The notes below the pieces were generated by a model. The model had not been told where the DNA came from. It did no database searches and was given only the letters and a program-made list of their open reading frames with translations. This document shows, piece after piece, positions 34,401 to 41,829 of a stretch of 64,000 nt of DNA. Both the position numbers and the translations under genes were made by a program. Position 1 is the stretch's first letter, and each line of letters begins with the position of its first letter. The stretch spans positions 35,262 to 99,261 of the forward strand of contig NZ_RHON01000008.1 in the NCBI RefSeq assembly GCF_003946505.1, in the 5' to 3' direction. Source of the DNA: Companilactobacillus mishanensis. GTDB lineage: Bacteria; Bacillota; Bacilli; Lactobacillales; Lactobacillaceae.

Positions 34401-36740
34401 ATGACAGAAAAATTAGTCACAACTTATGATCAGATTCCAAAAGAGCTACGTGACTTAAAGCAATGGGGCCTATTCAAACTGAAATGGGTACCCGAGCGAA
34501 AGAAGAATACTAAGATTCCATTTAGTGCTATCGATGGTAACAATGCTAAAAGCAATGATCCTGGTACGTGGACAACGTTTGATGAAGCTAGAGAAGCGTT
34601 GAGATTAAATAGTAAAGATTTCGATGGACTATCATTCTTCTTTGCCAATGGATATGCAGGTATTGATATTGACCATGTCGAAAGCGACATCATGCGATAC
34701 CGACAAGGTGATTACGAAGACAATATTGTTTCAGAATTTATGAATGTTACTCGTTCATACACAGAAGTCAGTCAGTCTGGTACAGGAATTCATATCATAT
34801 TCAAAGGTGAAATACCTGGCTCACGTAGGCGTAAGAATAACATAGAAATGTACGATGAGGGCCGTTTCTTTGCTCTTACAGGAAAGAGTTTAGGCAGTAA
34901 TAAAGTTATAAGCAAAGCTGATATAAACGTCTTATACGACAAGTATTTAGCTGAAAAAAAGGTTGTCCCTATAAGGACTTCCACAGAGTTAGAGCCAAAT
35001 AATTTATCAGAATTTGAAATTATCAAGCAAGCTATAAATAGTAAGAGTGGAGACAATTTCAAAGCTCTTATGTATGGTGGCTGGGAAAAACTTTATAGTT
35101 CGCAGTCAGAGGCGGACTTAGCACTTGCTAACTATCTAGCGTTTTGGACGGGTAGAGACTTCGGAAAGATGGATGCTATTTTCAGGCAATCTGTTTTGTA
35201 TCGAGATAAATGGGACGAGAAACACGGTAAAACTACATATGGCGTGGCAACTCTGAACAAGGCTATCAATGATACAAACAATGTTTTTACCAATCCAGAA
35301 CACAGAACGGTCAAGCATTACAACCTTGAATTTATGAAACAAAGTGAGACTGATAAGCAACTTCCAAGAAGAAGTTGGGATGATACCGGTGAAACCGATA
35401 GGGTTATTGATCAGTTTGGTGATGTAATTAAATATTCCTACATTAATAAATGTTGGTACATATTTAATGGAAGCTACTGGGAAGTTGATCAGTCAGGCAA
35501 AATACATCAATTAATCGATGCTATGACAGAAAGTATTGGAAAAGAAACAGTAGAAATTCCGCCTGATGCTGACGAAAAAGAAGAAGCTGCTATCAAAAAA
35601 GCATTCAATAAATTCGTTAAGCACTCACGTAGTAATTCAGCTAAAAAAGCTGTCATGGATGAATTAAAACATAGAGTATCTGTAGCACCGAATGAGTTCG
35701 ATATTGATAAAACACTATTAAACGCAAGTAACGGTTATATTGATTTAGCGAGTGGAGAGCTACATGACCATGATATAAATAAATTGTTTAGCAAAGAAGC
35801 AAATGTAGAGTATTCCGATAAAGCAAGTTGTGATGAATGGATAAAATTTTTAGATCAGATATTCGACCACGACCAAGAATTAATTGATTACGTTCAAACG
35901 GCTGTTGGTTATTCAATGACTGGTTCAATCAAAGAACAAATCATGTTTATCCTCTACGGAAATGGTCGAAACGGTAAGTCAGTATTTCTAGAAACGATCA
36001 GCAATATTTTAGGAACATATGCAAAGACTATTCAAGCAAGTTCAATTATGGTTAAACAAAACTCTGGTGGTCCGAATTCGGACATTGCCAGACTGGCGGG
36101 AGCTAGACTGGTAACCAGTTCTGAACCTAACGAAGGTTTAAGAATGGATGAAGGATTAGTAAAGCAATTGACTGGTGGAGATAAAGTCGTAGCACGTCAA
36201 CTGTACGGTAAGGAATTCGAGTTTGAACCTGAATTTAAACTCTGGCTGGCAACTAACCACAAACCAATCATTCGTGGTACTGATGATGGTATTTGGAGAC
36301 GTATCAGATTGATTCCATTCACAGTACAAATTCCTGATGATCAAGTTGATAAAGACTTGAAGTACAAACTTGCTCGTGAATCAATTGGAATACTTAATTG
36401 GGCTGTTGATGGTGCGTTAAAGTGGCAACAACACGGCCTCCACACTCCACGAGTGATTGAGAGTGCAAGTGAAGGTTATCGTGAAGAAATGGATGTGTTA
36501 AGTCAATTCGTATCAGAAGCGTGTGAAGTAGGTAGTGAATACAGTATTTCCGCAAGTCAACTATACAAAATGTATAAAGATTGGGCAGAAGACAATGTTC
36601 AATACCGAATGAGCAATACAAAATTTGGTAGAGAAATGGTTAGTAAATTCAAGAAAGTTCATACAAGAACCGGATGGGTTTATCAAGGTTTAAAAGTTAA
36701 TTCAGACGCAAGATTTAATTGGATGAAACAAAATAAATAG
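34401..36740 (+). CDS. P4-type phage primase-helicase
   Basis: 779 residues. The N-terminal primase-like part (about 1-290) has GIDIDHVE and the SQSGTGIHIIFKG motif. The central D5_N linker (about 400-500) leads to an SF3 helicase ATPase (about 500-730) with Walker A GNGRNGKS, WLATNHKP (sensor region) and DDGIWRRI. In phage P4 the alpha protein of this family primes, unwinds and binds iterons at the origin. Here an iteron cluster starts at the base after the stop codon. AGGAGGTCAG upstream. Confidence 0.93.
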   Translation: MTEKLVTTYDQIPKELRDLKQWGLFKLKWVPERKKNTKIPFSAIDGNNAKSNDPGTWTTFDEAREALRLNSKDFDGLSFFFANGYAGIDIDHVESDIMRYRQGDYEDNIVSEFMNVTRSYTEVSQSGTGIHIIFKGEIPGSRRRKNNIEMYDEGRFFALTGKSLGSNKVISKADINVLYDKYLAEKKVVPIRTSTELEPNNLSEFEIIKQAINSKSGDNFKALMYGGWEKLYSSQSEADLALANYLAFWTGRDFGKMDAIFRQSVLYRDKWDEKHGKTTYGVATLNKAINDTNNVFTNPEHRTVKHYNLEFMKQSETDKQLPRRSWDDTGETDRVIDQFGDVIKYSYINKCWYIFNGSYWEVDQSGKIHQLIDAMTESIGKETVEIPPDADEKEEAAIKKAFNKFVKHSRSNSAKKAVMDELKHRVSVAPNEFDIDKTLLNASNGYIDLASGELHDHDINKLFSKEANVEYSDKASCDEWIKFLDQIFDHDQELIDYVQTAVGYSMTGSIKEQIMFILYGNGRNGKSVFLETISNILGTYAKTIQASSIMVKQNSGGPNSDIARLAGARLVTSSEPNEGLRMDEGLVKQLTGGDKVVARQLYGKEFEFEPEFKLWLATNHKPIIRGTDDGIWRRIRLIPFTVQIPDDQVDKDLKYKLARESIGILNWAVDGALKWQQHGLHTPRVIESASEGYREEMDVLSQFVSEACEVGSEYSISASQLYKMYKDWAEDNVQYRMSNTKFGREMVSKFKKVHTRTGWVYQGLKVNSDARFNWMKQNK

Positions 36741-36990
36741 TGTGACGGGTTTGTGACGAGTATGTTTCACAAGCTATCCATTGGAACAGTAGGTGTTTCA
36801 CAATTATTTATATACTGTGACGGGTTACTTCTTAATAAGTAATAATAAAAAAAGAATAAATATATAGGGTACATGTAAACGTATCATAAAAAGTTTCAGA
36901 CCAACCCGTCACATACAAAAAAATATAGGCTGAAGCTTTACAGCCGTAAGGCTTGTGGACGATTCCAAACCCGTCACATAACCCGTCACA
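36741..36990. other. candidate phage replication origin with GTGACGGG iterons
   Basis: The 11-mer TGTGACGGGTT occurs exactly five times: 36741-36751 and 36816-36826 on plus, 36903-36913, 36968-36978 and 36980-36990 inverted. A degenerate copy lies at 36752-36762. An AT-rich stretch with few C/G (about 36827-36870) separates the two arms and would suit a DNA-unwinding element. Two nested hairpins follow (about 36930-36955). No gene is present. Position directly behind a P4-type primase supports an origin. Confidence 0.65.
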
Positions 36991-37043
36991 TTTGGGGTGA
37001 TTTTATAAATAAAACAGAGGAACATGAGATTCAATCTAAAATC

Positions 37044-37352
37044 ATGATTGAAGTTAGTAAAGATAATTGTAATATCTTTCGCACGAATGTGGGTAAGGTC
37101 CGTATGTTTGATGGTAGGTGGTTCGATACTGGGCTGCCTAAAGGACATCCAGACTTGTACGGATTTAAACACGACAACGGCAAAGTATTTTACATAGAAG
37201 TTAAAAACAAAAACGGACGAGCACGTGAAGATCAGAAGCAGTTTCATTACATGCTAACTAACCATGGCATTATCCATGGAATAGCACGCAGTCCAGAAGA
37301 CGCGTTAAAAATTATTGATGAGGAGTTGGTGGGGTATGGTTTCAGTGAATGA
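37044..37352 (+). CDS. VRR-NUC domain nuclease
   Basis: 102 residues from the ATG at 37044. The PD-(D/E)xK-type VRR-NUC core is complete: TNVGKVRMFDGRWFDTGLP, GHPDLYGF with the catalytic Asp, and YIEVKNKNGR with Glu/Lys. A structure-selective endonuclease for phage recombination or replication intermediates. Family members usually start with a further EHEIQxKIM segment; those codons are present upstream in frame but begin at an ATA (37005) behind GGGGTGA rather than an ATG. Confidence 0.88.
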   Translation: MIEVSKDNCNIFRTNVGKVRMFDGRWFDTGLPKGHPDLYGFKHDNGKVFYIEVKNKNGRAREDQKQFHYMLTNHGIIHGIARSPEDALKIIDEELVGYGFSE

Positions 37353-37536
37353 TAAACACGTCTACAAAAACTATATGCAATACATGTTTGAATGTCATGG
37401 CTGTTCAATTGAAAGCACGATTGTGTGGATGAGTAAGCATTACGGTGAGACACCGCAAATATTTAAAGCTGCCAAAAGAGAACTGACAGTAGAACAACGT
37501 AACGAAATCATACGGGAAATTTTAGGCCCGTCTTAA
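37336..37536 (+). CDS. hypothetical protein
   Basis: 66 residues from the ATG 10 bp after GAGGAG, overlapping the VRR-NUC 3' end. Has a FECHGCSIESTIVWMSKHYG segment and a C-terminal helix; not recognised. A GTG at 37345 is an alternative start. Confidence 0.5.
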   Translation: MVSVNDKHVYKNYMQYMFECHGCSIESTIVWMSKHYGETPQIFKAAKRELTVEQRNEIIREILGPS

Positions 37537-37556
37537 AAATGGGGGGGGTATGTGGA

Positions 37557-37754
37557 ATGTTTGGAAAGAAAAGGCTTGAGCAAAGATTAGAAGATTACGA
37601 AATGATGGACGTTAAAACTCGCAACAGTCAATTAGAAGAAATTGTTTTGGATTTACTTGAAATTGAAAAAGTTGAAATGTGTGCATTGTCTGATGGAGGA
37701 TATACGAAAATGATTCCACTATGTCACACAAATGGGAGTGATCAAGAATGGTAG
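37557..37754 (+). CDS. hypothetical small protein
   Basis: 65 residues from the ATG after a run of eight G residues that acts as ribosome site; the frame extends to 37539. Helical and acidic (QRLEDYEMMDVKTRN). Overlaps the next start by 7 bp. Confidence 0.5.
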   Translation: MFGKKRLEQRLEDYEMMDVKTRNSQLEEIVLDLLEIEKVEMCALSDGGYTKMIPLCHTNGSDQEW

Positions 37755-38098
37755 AAACACACGAAAAAATAATGTCTATGGTCCACGAACTAGAAGAAGA
37801 GTACGGAACGTTGTCAGCAACACCGCTTGATTCAGACAAGTTAAAGCAACTGCAGGATTATACCAAGTCATTACCCAACGAACGTGGAGGCGGGTATATT
37901 CCTCGTCAATACACAATTGATGATATCCAGAAAGCACTGGACACTGGTGAGAAAAAGAGGGATATCACCAAACGTTTTGGTTTAAATAGTGGCTTTATAT
38001 TCGAGAATGTAAAAGCTGGCAGATTAGACGACAAAGCTTGGTCAATTAGCAGAAAAGCTATTAACCGGATTAAAAGTTATAAGAGGAACAAAGAATGA
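37748..38098 (+). CDS. hypothetical protein with HTH-like C-terminus
   Basis: 116 residues. Acidic N-terminal helix, then YTIDDIQKALDTGEKKRDITKRFGLN, which reads like a helix-turn-helix, and a basic C-terminus. Function unknown; probably a DNA-binding late-early protein. Confidence 0.5.
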   Translation: MVETHEKIMSMVHELEEEYGTLSATPLDSDKLKQLQDYTKSLPNERGGGYIPRQYTIDDIQKALDTGEKKRDITKRFGLNSGFIFENVKAGRLDDKAWSISRKAINRIKSYKRNKE

Positions 38099-38162
38099 CT
38101 AAATAAAGAAGCTAAGGATATGGGACTATGAATCTTGTGGAAACGCTAGAAAAGGAAGACTA

Positions 38163-38582
38163 ATGCAACAAATTAAATTCAGAGTGTGGGACGGTGTATT
38201 ACACGAATATAGAACAATTGATATGAACAGTGGTAAACAAAATCTTGGAATGGGTTTTGAATCAGCGGAAGGTGTTGGTGGCAACACAACTACAATCTAT
38301 TGTTCTTTTGGAGATGTTGTCGAACAGTTTACCGGCCTGAAAGACGTGAACGGCAAAGAAATTTATGAAGGCGACATTATTGAATTTTTTGGTGCTAATA
38401 AAAAAATTAAAGTCAAAAAAGAATTTGGAATTATTGTTTATAAAGCCGATAGATATGGTGCTGGCTTTAATTCAATTATTCAAAATAAGGAACGTGGTTA
38501 TGGTGGAATAAATATTGCACAAGATATTGTAGTTGGGAACGTGCACGAGAACCCAAAACTATTGGAGGCAGACAATGAATAA
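38163..38582 (+). CDS. YopX family phage protein
   Basis: 139 residues. YopX signature: IKFRVWDGVLHEY at the N-terminus, EQFTGLKDVNGKEIYEGDI in the middle and a C-terminal VVGNVHENPKLL. Common in Firmicutes phages; function unknown. AAAGGAAG upstream. Confidence 0.9.
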   Translation: MQQIKFRVWDGVLHEYRTIDMNSGKQNLGMGFESAEGVGGNTTTIYCSFGDVVEQFTGLKDVNGKEIYEGDIIEFFGANKKIKVKKEFGIIVYKADRYGAGFNSIIQNKERGYGGINIAQDIVVGNVHENPKLLEADNE

Positions 38583-39000
38583 AACAATGAAATATAAATT
38601 AAAGCTAGATTACACGGCAGATGAACTAAAGGAATTAAAAGAACTCAGTAAAGCTTACGATAGCCCTATGTACGCAATAAGTAAGCTACTCACAGCAAGA
38701 ACCCACGGTGTCGAAAACTTGCAGGCAAAATATTTAGAAATGAGACATGAAGACGAGTTTGATCTTATGGCCGACATTAATAACGTGATAATGGGAACTG
38801 CTGTTTTTCCATATCCTAAAAAATATTATGTACAGTTGATTGCTGGAGATGAAGAGTCTTATCTAAACATCAATCCAATTGGTGGAGAACAATTATATAA
38901 CAGGCTTGGGCTTAACGGCTGGAAAACTAAGTTCACACGTGATGAAGTTATTGCTATTGATCCAAGACTTGTACCATTTATGGAAGAGGTAGAGAAATAA
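38575..39000 (+). CDS. DUF1642 domain protein
   Basis: 141 residues from the ATG after GGAGG, overlapping YopX by 8 bp. A C-terminal DUF1642 region carries YYVQLIAGDEESYLNI and WKTKFTRDEVIAIDPR. Function unknown; typical of lactic acid bacterium phages. Confidence 0.82.
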   Translation: MNKTMKYKLKLDYTADELKELKELSKAYDSPMYAISKLLTARTHGVENLQAKYLEMRHEDEFDLMADINNVIMGTAVFPYPKKYYVQLIAGDEESYLNINPIGGEQLYNRLGLNGWKTKFTRDEVIAIDPRLVPFMEEVEK

Positions 39001-39008
39001 TAGGAAGG

Positions 39009-39443
39009 GTGAGCATCATTAGACCAGGAACGAAGAAACGAATTGAAGAAATTCTACGTGACTATCCTAAGATGAATAGATATATCCATGATAGAAGAGA
39101 AGAATTAATGTTTTCAACCAAGTCAGAAGATGAAAATGTAGGCGGTGGCAAGTCATCTAAGATTTCTAAGCCACAAGAACAGATGCTTATTACTATCGAC
39201 GAGGACAAGCAACTAAAAGCCCTGGAACGTGAGCAAGAAGCAGTAGAAATCAGCTTAGCTGATAGCGATGCCGACACTAATGTCATTGCTGAAGAATTAT
39301 ATTTCAAGGAACATCCAAAGTATCAAATGGATGGATTGATTGAAGACAAGCTAATATATTGCGGACGTACTCAAGCATTCCAAAAGAAGTCTAAATTGAT
39401 TAGAAGAATTGCAAAAGAAATGGGACTATATGATCCCTATTAA
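39009..39443 (+). CDS. RinA/ArpU-like late transcription regulator
   Basis: 144 residues, GTG start behind AGGAAGG. C-terminal region ELYFKEHPKYQMDGLIEDKL followed by FQKKSKLIRRIAKEMGLYD is the conserved pattern of regulators lying just before the packaging genes. Expected to activate the late operon. The non-coding block 39444-40367 that follows would hold the late promoter. Confidence 0.8.
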   Translation: MSIIRPGTKKRIEEILRDYPKMNRYIHDRREELMFSTKSEDENVGGGKSSKISKPQEQMLITIDEDKQLKALEREQEAVEISLADSDADTNVIAEELYFKEHPKYQMDGLIEDKLIYCGRTQAFQKKSKLIRRIAKEMGLYDPY

Positions 39444-39759
39444 ACCGTACTAATTGCGTACGCACAGACCCTATTTAAGAGTTAAATTAGTAGTATAGAA
39501 AGTTAGCGAAATACTGGCTTTCTCCTCATATATATTAACGACGACGATTCAATAAAGGCATGCAGAATGTTAATCAGTAGAGAGTCGAAGAAACAGATCT
39601 AGACAAGGATAGTCTATAAAACCAAAATAAAAAATAAATTATTTTAACACAAAGACAGCCTGTCTCTAACTGCAGAATATCCTGGACAACCGTGAGTAAA
39701 CACGTTAAAATCTAGCTCAACGCTATTAATGCCTGCTTATGATAACGGCGTGGCATTGT

Positions 39760-39803
39760 GGGGATACTGGCGTACGACAGTGGTTCGATTCCACTGATCC
39801 TCA
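39760..39803 (+). ncRNA. tRNA-like minihelix (acceptor and T arms only)
   Basis: GGGGATA (39760-39766) pairs with GATCCTC (39796-39802) at six of seven positions, and a perfect T-arm AGTGG-TTCGATT-CCACT (39779-39795) sits directly before the 3' strand. The D and anticodon arms are replaced by 12 nt. It is a tRNA remnant or a tRNA mimic, not a working tRNA. Confidence 0.45.
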
Positions 39804-39857
39804 TTGGATATACATACCGGGAGTGTATCCATCCCTTAATCATAGAATCCTCCTCGG

Positions 39858-39927
39858 TGGGATGTATCCAGTGGTGTGGATATACTATACGCTAGCAAGT
39901 ATGCAGGCTCAATTCCTGCCATCCCAA
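39858..39927 (+). tRNA. tRNA-like element, atypical anticodon arm
   Basis: A perfect 7-bp acceptor stem (TGGGATG with CATCCCA), D-arm TCC-AGTGGTGT-GGA with the normal GG in the loop, and a perfect T-arm GCAGG-CTCAATT-CCTGC. The 22 nt between D and T arms do not form a normal anticodon arm: either ATACT/AGTAT closes an 11-nt loop with no variable loop, or a mismatched stem displays ACG. The T-loop starts with C. Degenerate phage tRNA or a tRNA mimic. Confidence 0.5.
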
Positions 39928-39963
39928 TATTAACCGTGGTGGTGGTAGCCACGGTATTAACTA

Positions 39964-39993
39964 AGTCACTCTTAACGGGGGTGGCTTTTTATT
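39964..39993 (+). terminator. terminator after the tRNA-like elements
   Basis: AGTCACTC pairs with GGGTGGCT (G-U pairs included) followed by TTTTTATTT. Confidence 0.65.
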
Positions 39994-40066
39994 TACCCTA
40001 TGATATTAATACCCAAATTACTTGATTAATTTATTGCTTTACTACATAATAATGTTGTAAATAAAA

Positions 40067-40096
40067 AGCCAACACCTAGTGGAATAGGTATTGGCT
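40067..40096. repeat. hairpin
   Basis: AGCCAACACCTA pairs with TAGGTATTGGCT with one mismatch across a 6-nt loop. No T-tract follows, so it is probably part of an RNA rather than its end. Confidence 0.5.
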
Positions 40097-40137
40097 GGTA
40101 GCCCGTTAAAGACGGTGACTTAGGTATAACTAAAAAT

Positions 40138-40179
40138 AACTGTTTAACCTGTCAAAGTTAAGAGACGGTTATTTTTTTT
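40138..40179 (+). terminator. intrinsic terminator
   Basis: AACTGTTTAA pairs imperfectly with TTAAGAGACGGTT, followed by TATTTTTTTT. Confidence 0.65.
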
Positions 40180-40324
40180 GATTAAATTTTAGTATGATAA
40201 CTGTTAATGTTGAAAATGAAATCATCAACATTAAAGCTTGATACACGCTCATATTAACCTTTCTCAAGGTAACACTCACTATTAATCATAGAACATTACC
40301 TTAACCGGTAGTGCTTTTTATTTT

Positions 40325-40352
40325 GCATCGCTAATTATAGCGGTGCTTTTTT
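40325..40352 (+). terminator. intrinsic terminator before the small membrane genes
   Basis: GCATCGCTA-ATTA-TAGCGGTGC followed by TTTTTT. It lies 15 bp before the next start codon, so it may also act as an attenuator of the late operon. Confidence 0.75.
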
Positions 40353-40367
40353 ATTGGAGGAAACAGT

Positions 40368-40562
40368 ATGGATAGTAAAAAATTTTTTATAATGGCAGTA
40401 ATATGCTCGGCTCTTTCTTTGTTAATGATTCTTATGTTTTATCTAACTACAGATAGCATAATTGGGAAGATCTTATTTATTTTGATTGCTGTTGTTTCAT
40501 CAATCTTTTATACATATCAGGGAATCACATATTATAAACAATTTGTAAAGGACAGAAAATAA
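40368..40562 (+). CDS. small two-helix membrane protein
   Basis: 64 residues, two TM helices (about 7-27 and 33-53) and a basic tail. ATTGGAGG upstream. Not recognised. Confidence 0.6.
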   Translation: MDSKKFFIMAVICSALSLLMILMFYLTTDSIIGKILFILIAVVSSIFYTYQGITYYKQFVKDRK

Positions 40563-40563
40563 T

Positions 40564-40746
40564 ATGAATAATAACAATACATCGCACATAGGTTTTTTAG
40601 AACTACTCACTCTCATCTTTGTGGTTGCTAAGCTGCTATCATTCATCACGTGGTCATGGTGGTTAGTGTTCTTGCCAATCATATTTAAAGTATTGCTGAG
40701 TCTTGTAGTTGGTGTCATCAATGGTATTGCCAATGTTGATGAGTAG
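40564..40746 (+). CDS. small phage transmembrane protein (Fragile-X-F-like)
   Basis: 60 residues with FLELLTLIFVVAKLLSFITW and a second helix. The SWWLVFLPI pattern is typical of short phage proteins annotated as transmembrane Fragile-X-F protein. Function unknown; sits just before the HNH gene, as in related phages. Confidence 0.6.
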   Translation: MNNNNTSHIGFLELLTLIFVVAKLLSFITWSWWLVFLPIIFKVLLSLVVGVINGIANVDE

Positions 40747-41242
40747 ATGTAAACATCTTGGTTGCCATACATTAGTACCACGTGAACAAGTATTCTGTGA
40801 TGCCCATAAGAGCGATATACAACTCTATGAGCAACGTAAGGAAGAACAACGTAAACATATCAAGAGACATACCAAGTCTTATAACAAGCAAGTACGTAGT
40901 CAATCAGAAGAACGAAGACAACGTGAGTCGTTCTATCATTCAAAGCAATGGAAGAAGATACGTGAGTATGTATTAACGAGGGACAATTACTTATGCCAGT
41001 ATTGCCTAAGGTTCGGCATCATTAGACCAAGCAAGACGGTAGATCACATTGTTCCTGGTCAAGTTGCTCCAGATTTGATAACGGATGTGGATAATCTGTC
41101 AACGATTTGTTATTCATGCCATAGACGAAAGACGGAATGGGAACAAGGATTTTATAAGACTGGTTATAGAAATGATAAGCAAAAAGTTAAAAAAGATATT
41201 TTATTGAAAAATATTTCTGACTTACCCAATTTTTCAAAATAG
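40739..41242 (+). CDS. HNH endonuclease, packaging-associated
   Basis: 167 residues from the ATG overlapping the previous stop. An N-terminal CxxxGC...FCDAH zinc site, a basic helix, then the HNH core TVDHIVPGQ, an Asn in DVDNLSTICYSCH and the final HRRKTEWE. HNH proteins next to terminase are needed for cos cleavage in several cos-type phages (HK97 group), which suggests cos packaging here. Confidence 0.92.
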   Translation: MSRCKHLGCHTLVPREQVFCDAHKSDIQLYEQRKEEQRKHIKRHTKSYNKQVRSQSEERRQRESFYHSKQWKKIREYVLTRDNYLCQYCLRFGIIRPSKTVDHIVPGQVAPDLITDVDNLSTICYSCHRRKTEWEQGFYKTGYRNDKQKVKKDILLKNISDLPNFSK

Positions 41243-41294
41243 CCCCCGGCCTACTGTCGCAAGGGAGACAGCTCGCACAGTGGGCATGAGCTAA
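41243..41294. other. candidate cos region
   Basis: A GC-rich stretch unlike its surroundings (AGCCCCCGGCC, an ACTGT...ACAGT inverted repeat) lies between HNH and terS, where cos is usually placed. No cut site can be read from sequence alone. Confidence 0.35.
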
Positions 41295-41339
41295 AAAAAT
41301 AACCTCAAAATTAAAAGTTTTTGCAAAGGAGGACGAGTA

Positions 41340-41825
41340 TTGAACACACGTAATGCAGGTAGAAAGCGCAATTTAGCGGTTGTTGACAAGAACAAACCTG
41401 ATCAAGCCGTTCATAAAAATAATCTGATAAAACAAAATAATAAACAAGAGCCTTTTCCTGTTGAACCGCCTAGGCATTTAAACAAAGATGCGAGAAGTTT
41501 GTGGAAGTCTCTTGCTCCAGAATTAATAAAAATGGGCTTAGTTACCAAATCTGATCAGACTAACTTTGAAATGTTCTGCACTCAATATCAGGAGTATAGA
41601 GAGGCTTACGCTGCCATCAAAAAGCATGGAACAATATACAAAGATTCCAATGGAAACTTAAGAAAAAATCCCGCGGTTAATGTTTTAGATACATGTACAA
41701 AAAATATTCGCTCGTTAGGGATGGTTTTAGGAATTGATTTCAATTCACGATCACAACTTATTGATACCAAAAGTGAGGATAACAATATAGATATTAATGA
41801 AGCGATGAAGGCGTTTGGTGGTTAA
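41340..41825 (+). CDS. terS: terminase small subunit, P27 family
   Basis: 161 residues, TTG start behind AAAGGAGGACG. Pattern of the P27 family: EPPRHLNKDARSLWKSLAPEL, FCTQYQEYREA, then RKNPAVNVLDTCTKNIRSLG. It recognises packaging DNA. Overlaps the large subunit frame. Confidence 0.9.
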   Translation: MNTRNAGRKRNLAVVDKNKPDQAVHKNNLIKQNNKQEPFPVEPPRHLNKDARSLWKSLAPELIKMGLVTKSDQTNFEMFCTQYQEYREAYAAIKKHGTIYKDSNGNLRKNPAVNVLDTCTKNIRSLGMVLGIDFNSRSQLIDTKSEDNNIDINEAMKAFGG

Positions 41826-41829
41826 TGTT

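Larger units (their letters stand above)
39444..40367. other. 924-bp structured non-coding block before the late genes
   Basis: No convincing protein gene. It contains a 9-bp hairpin (about 39500-39530), two tRNA-like elements (39760-39803, 39858-39927), a CCGTGG/CCACGG hairpin (39930-39960), a terminator (39964-39993), a 12-bp imperfect hairpin (40067-40096) and two further terminators (40138-40179, 40325-40352). Several distinct small RNAs are probably made here. Confidence 0.55.

Noticed and set aside
36741..36990. CRISPR array
   Set aside because: Repeats are only 11 bp, lie in both orientations with irregular spacing, and no cas genes are near.
39739..39933. 64-codon ORF across the tRNA-like elements
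   Set aside because: No ribosome site, and it runs through paired acceptor and T arms; composition is unlike phage proteins here.
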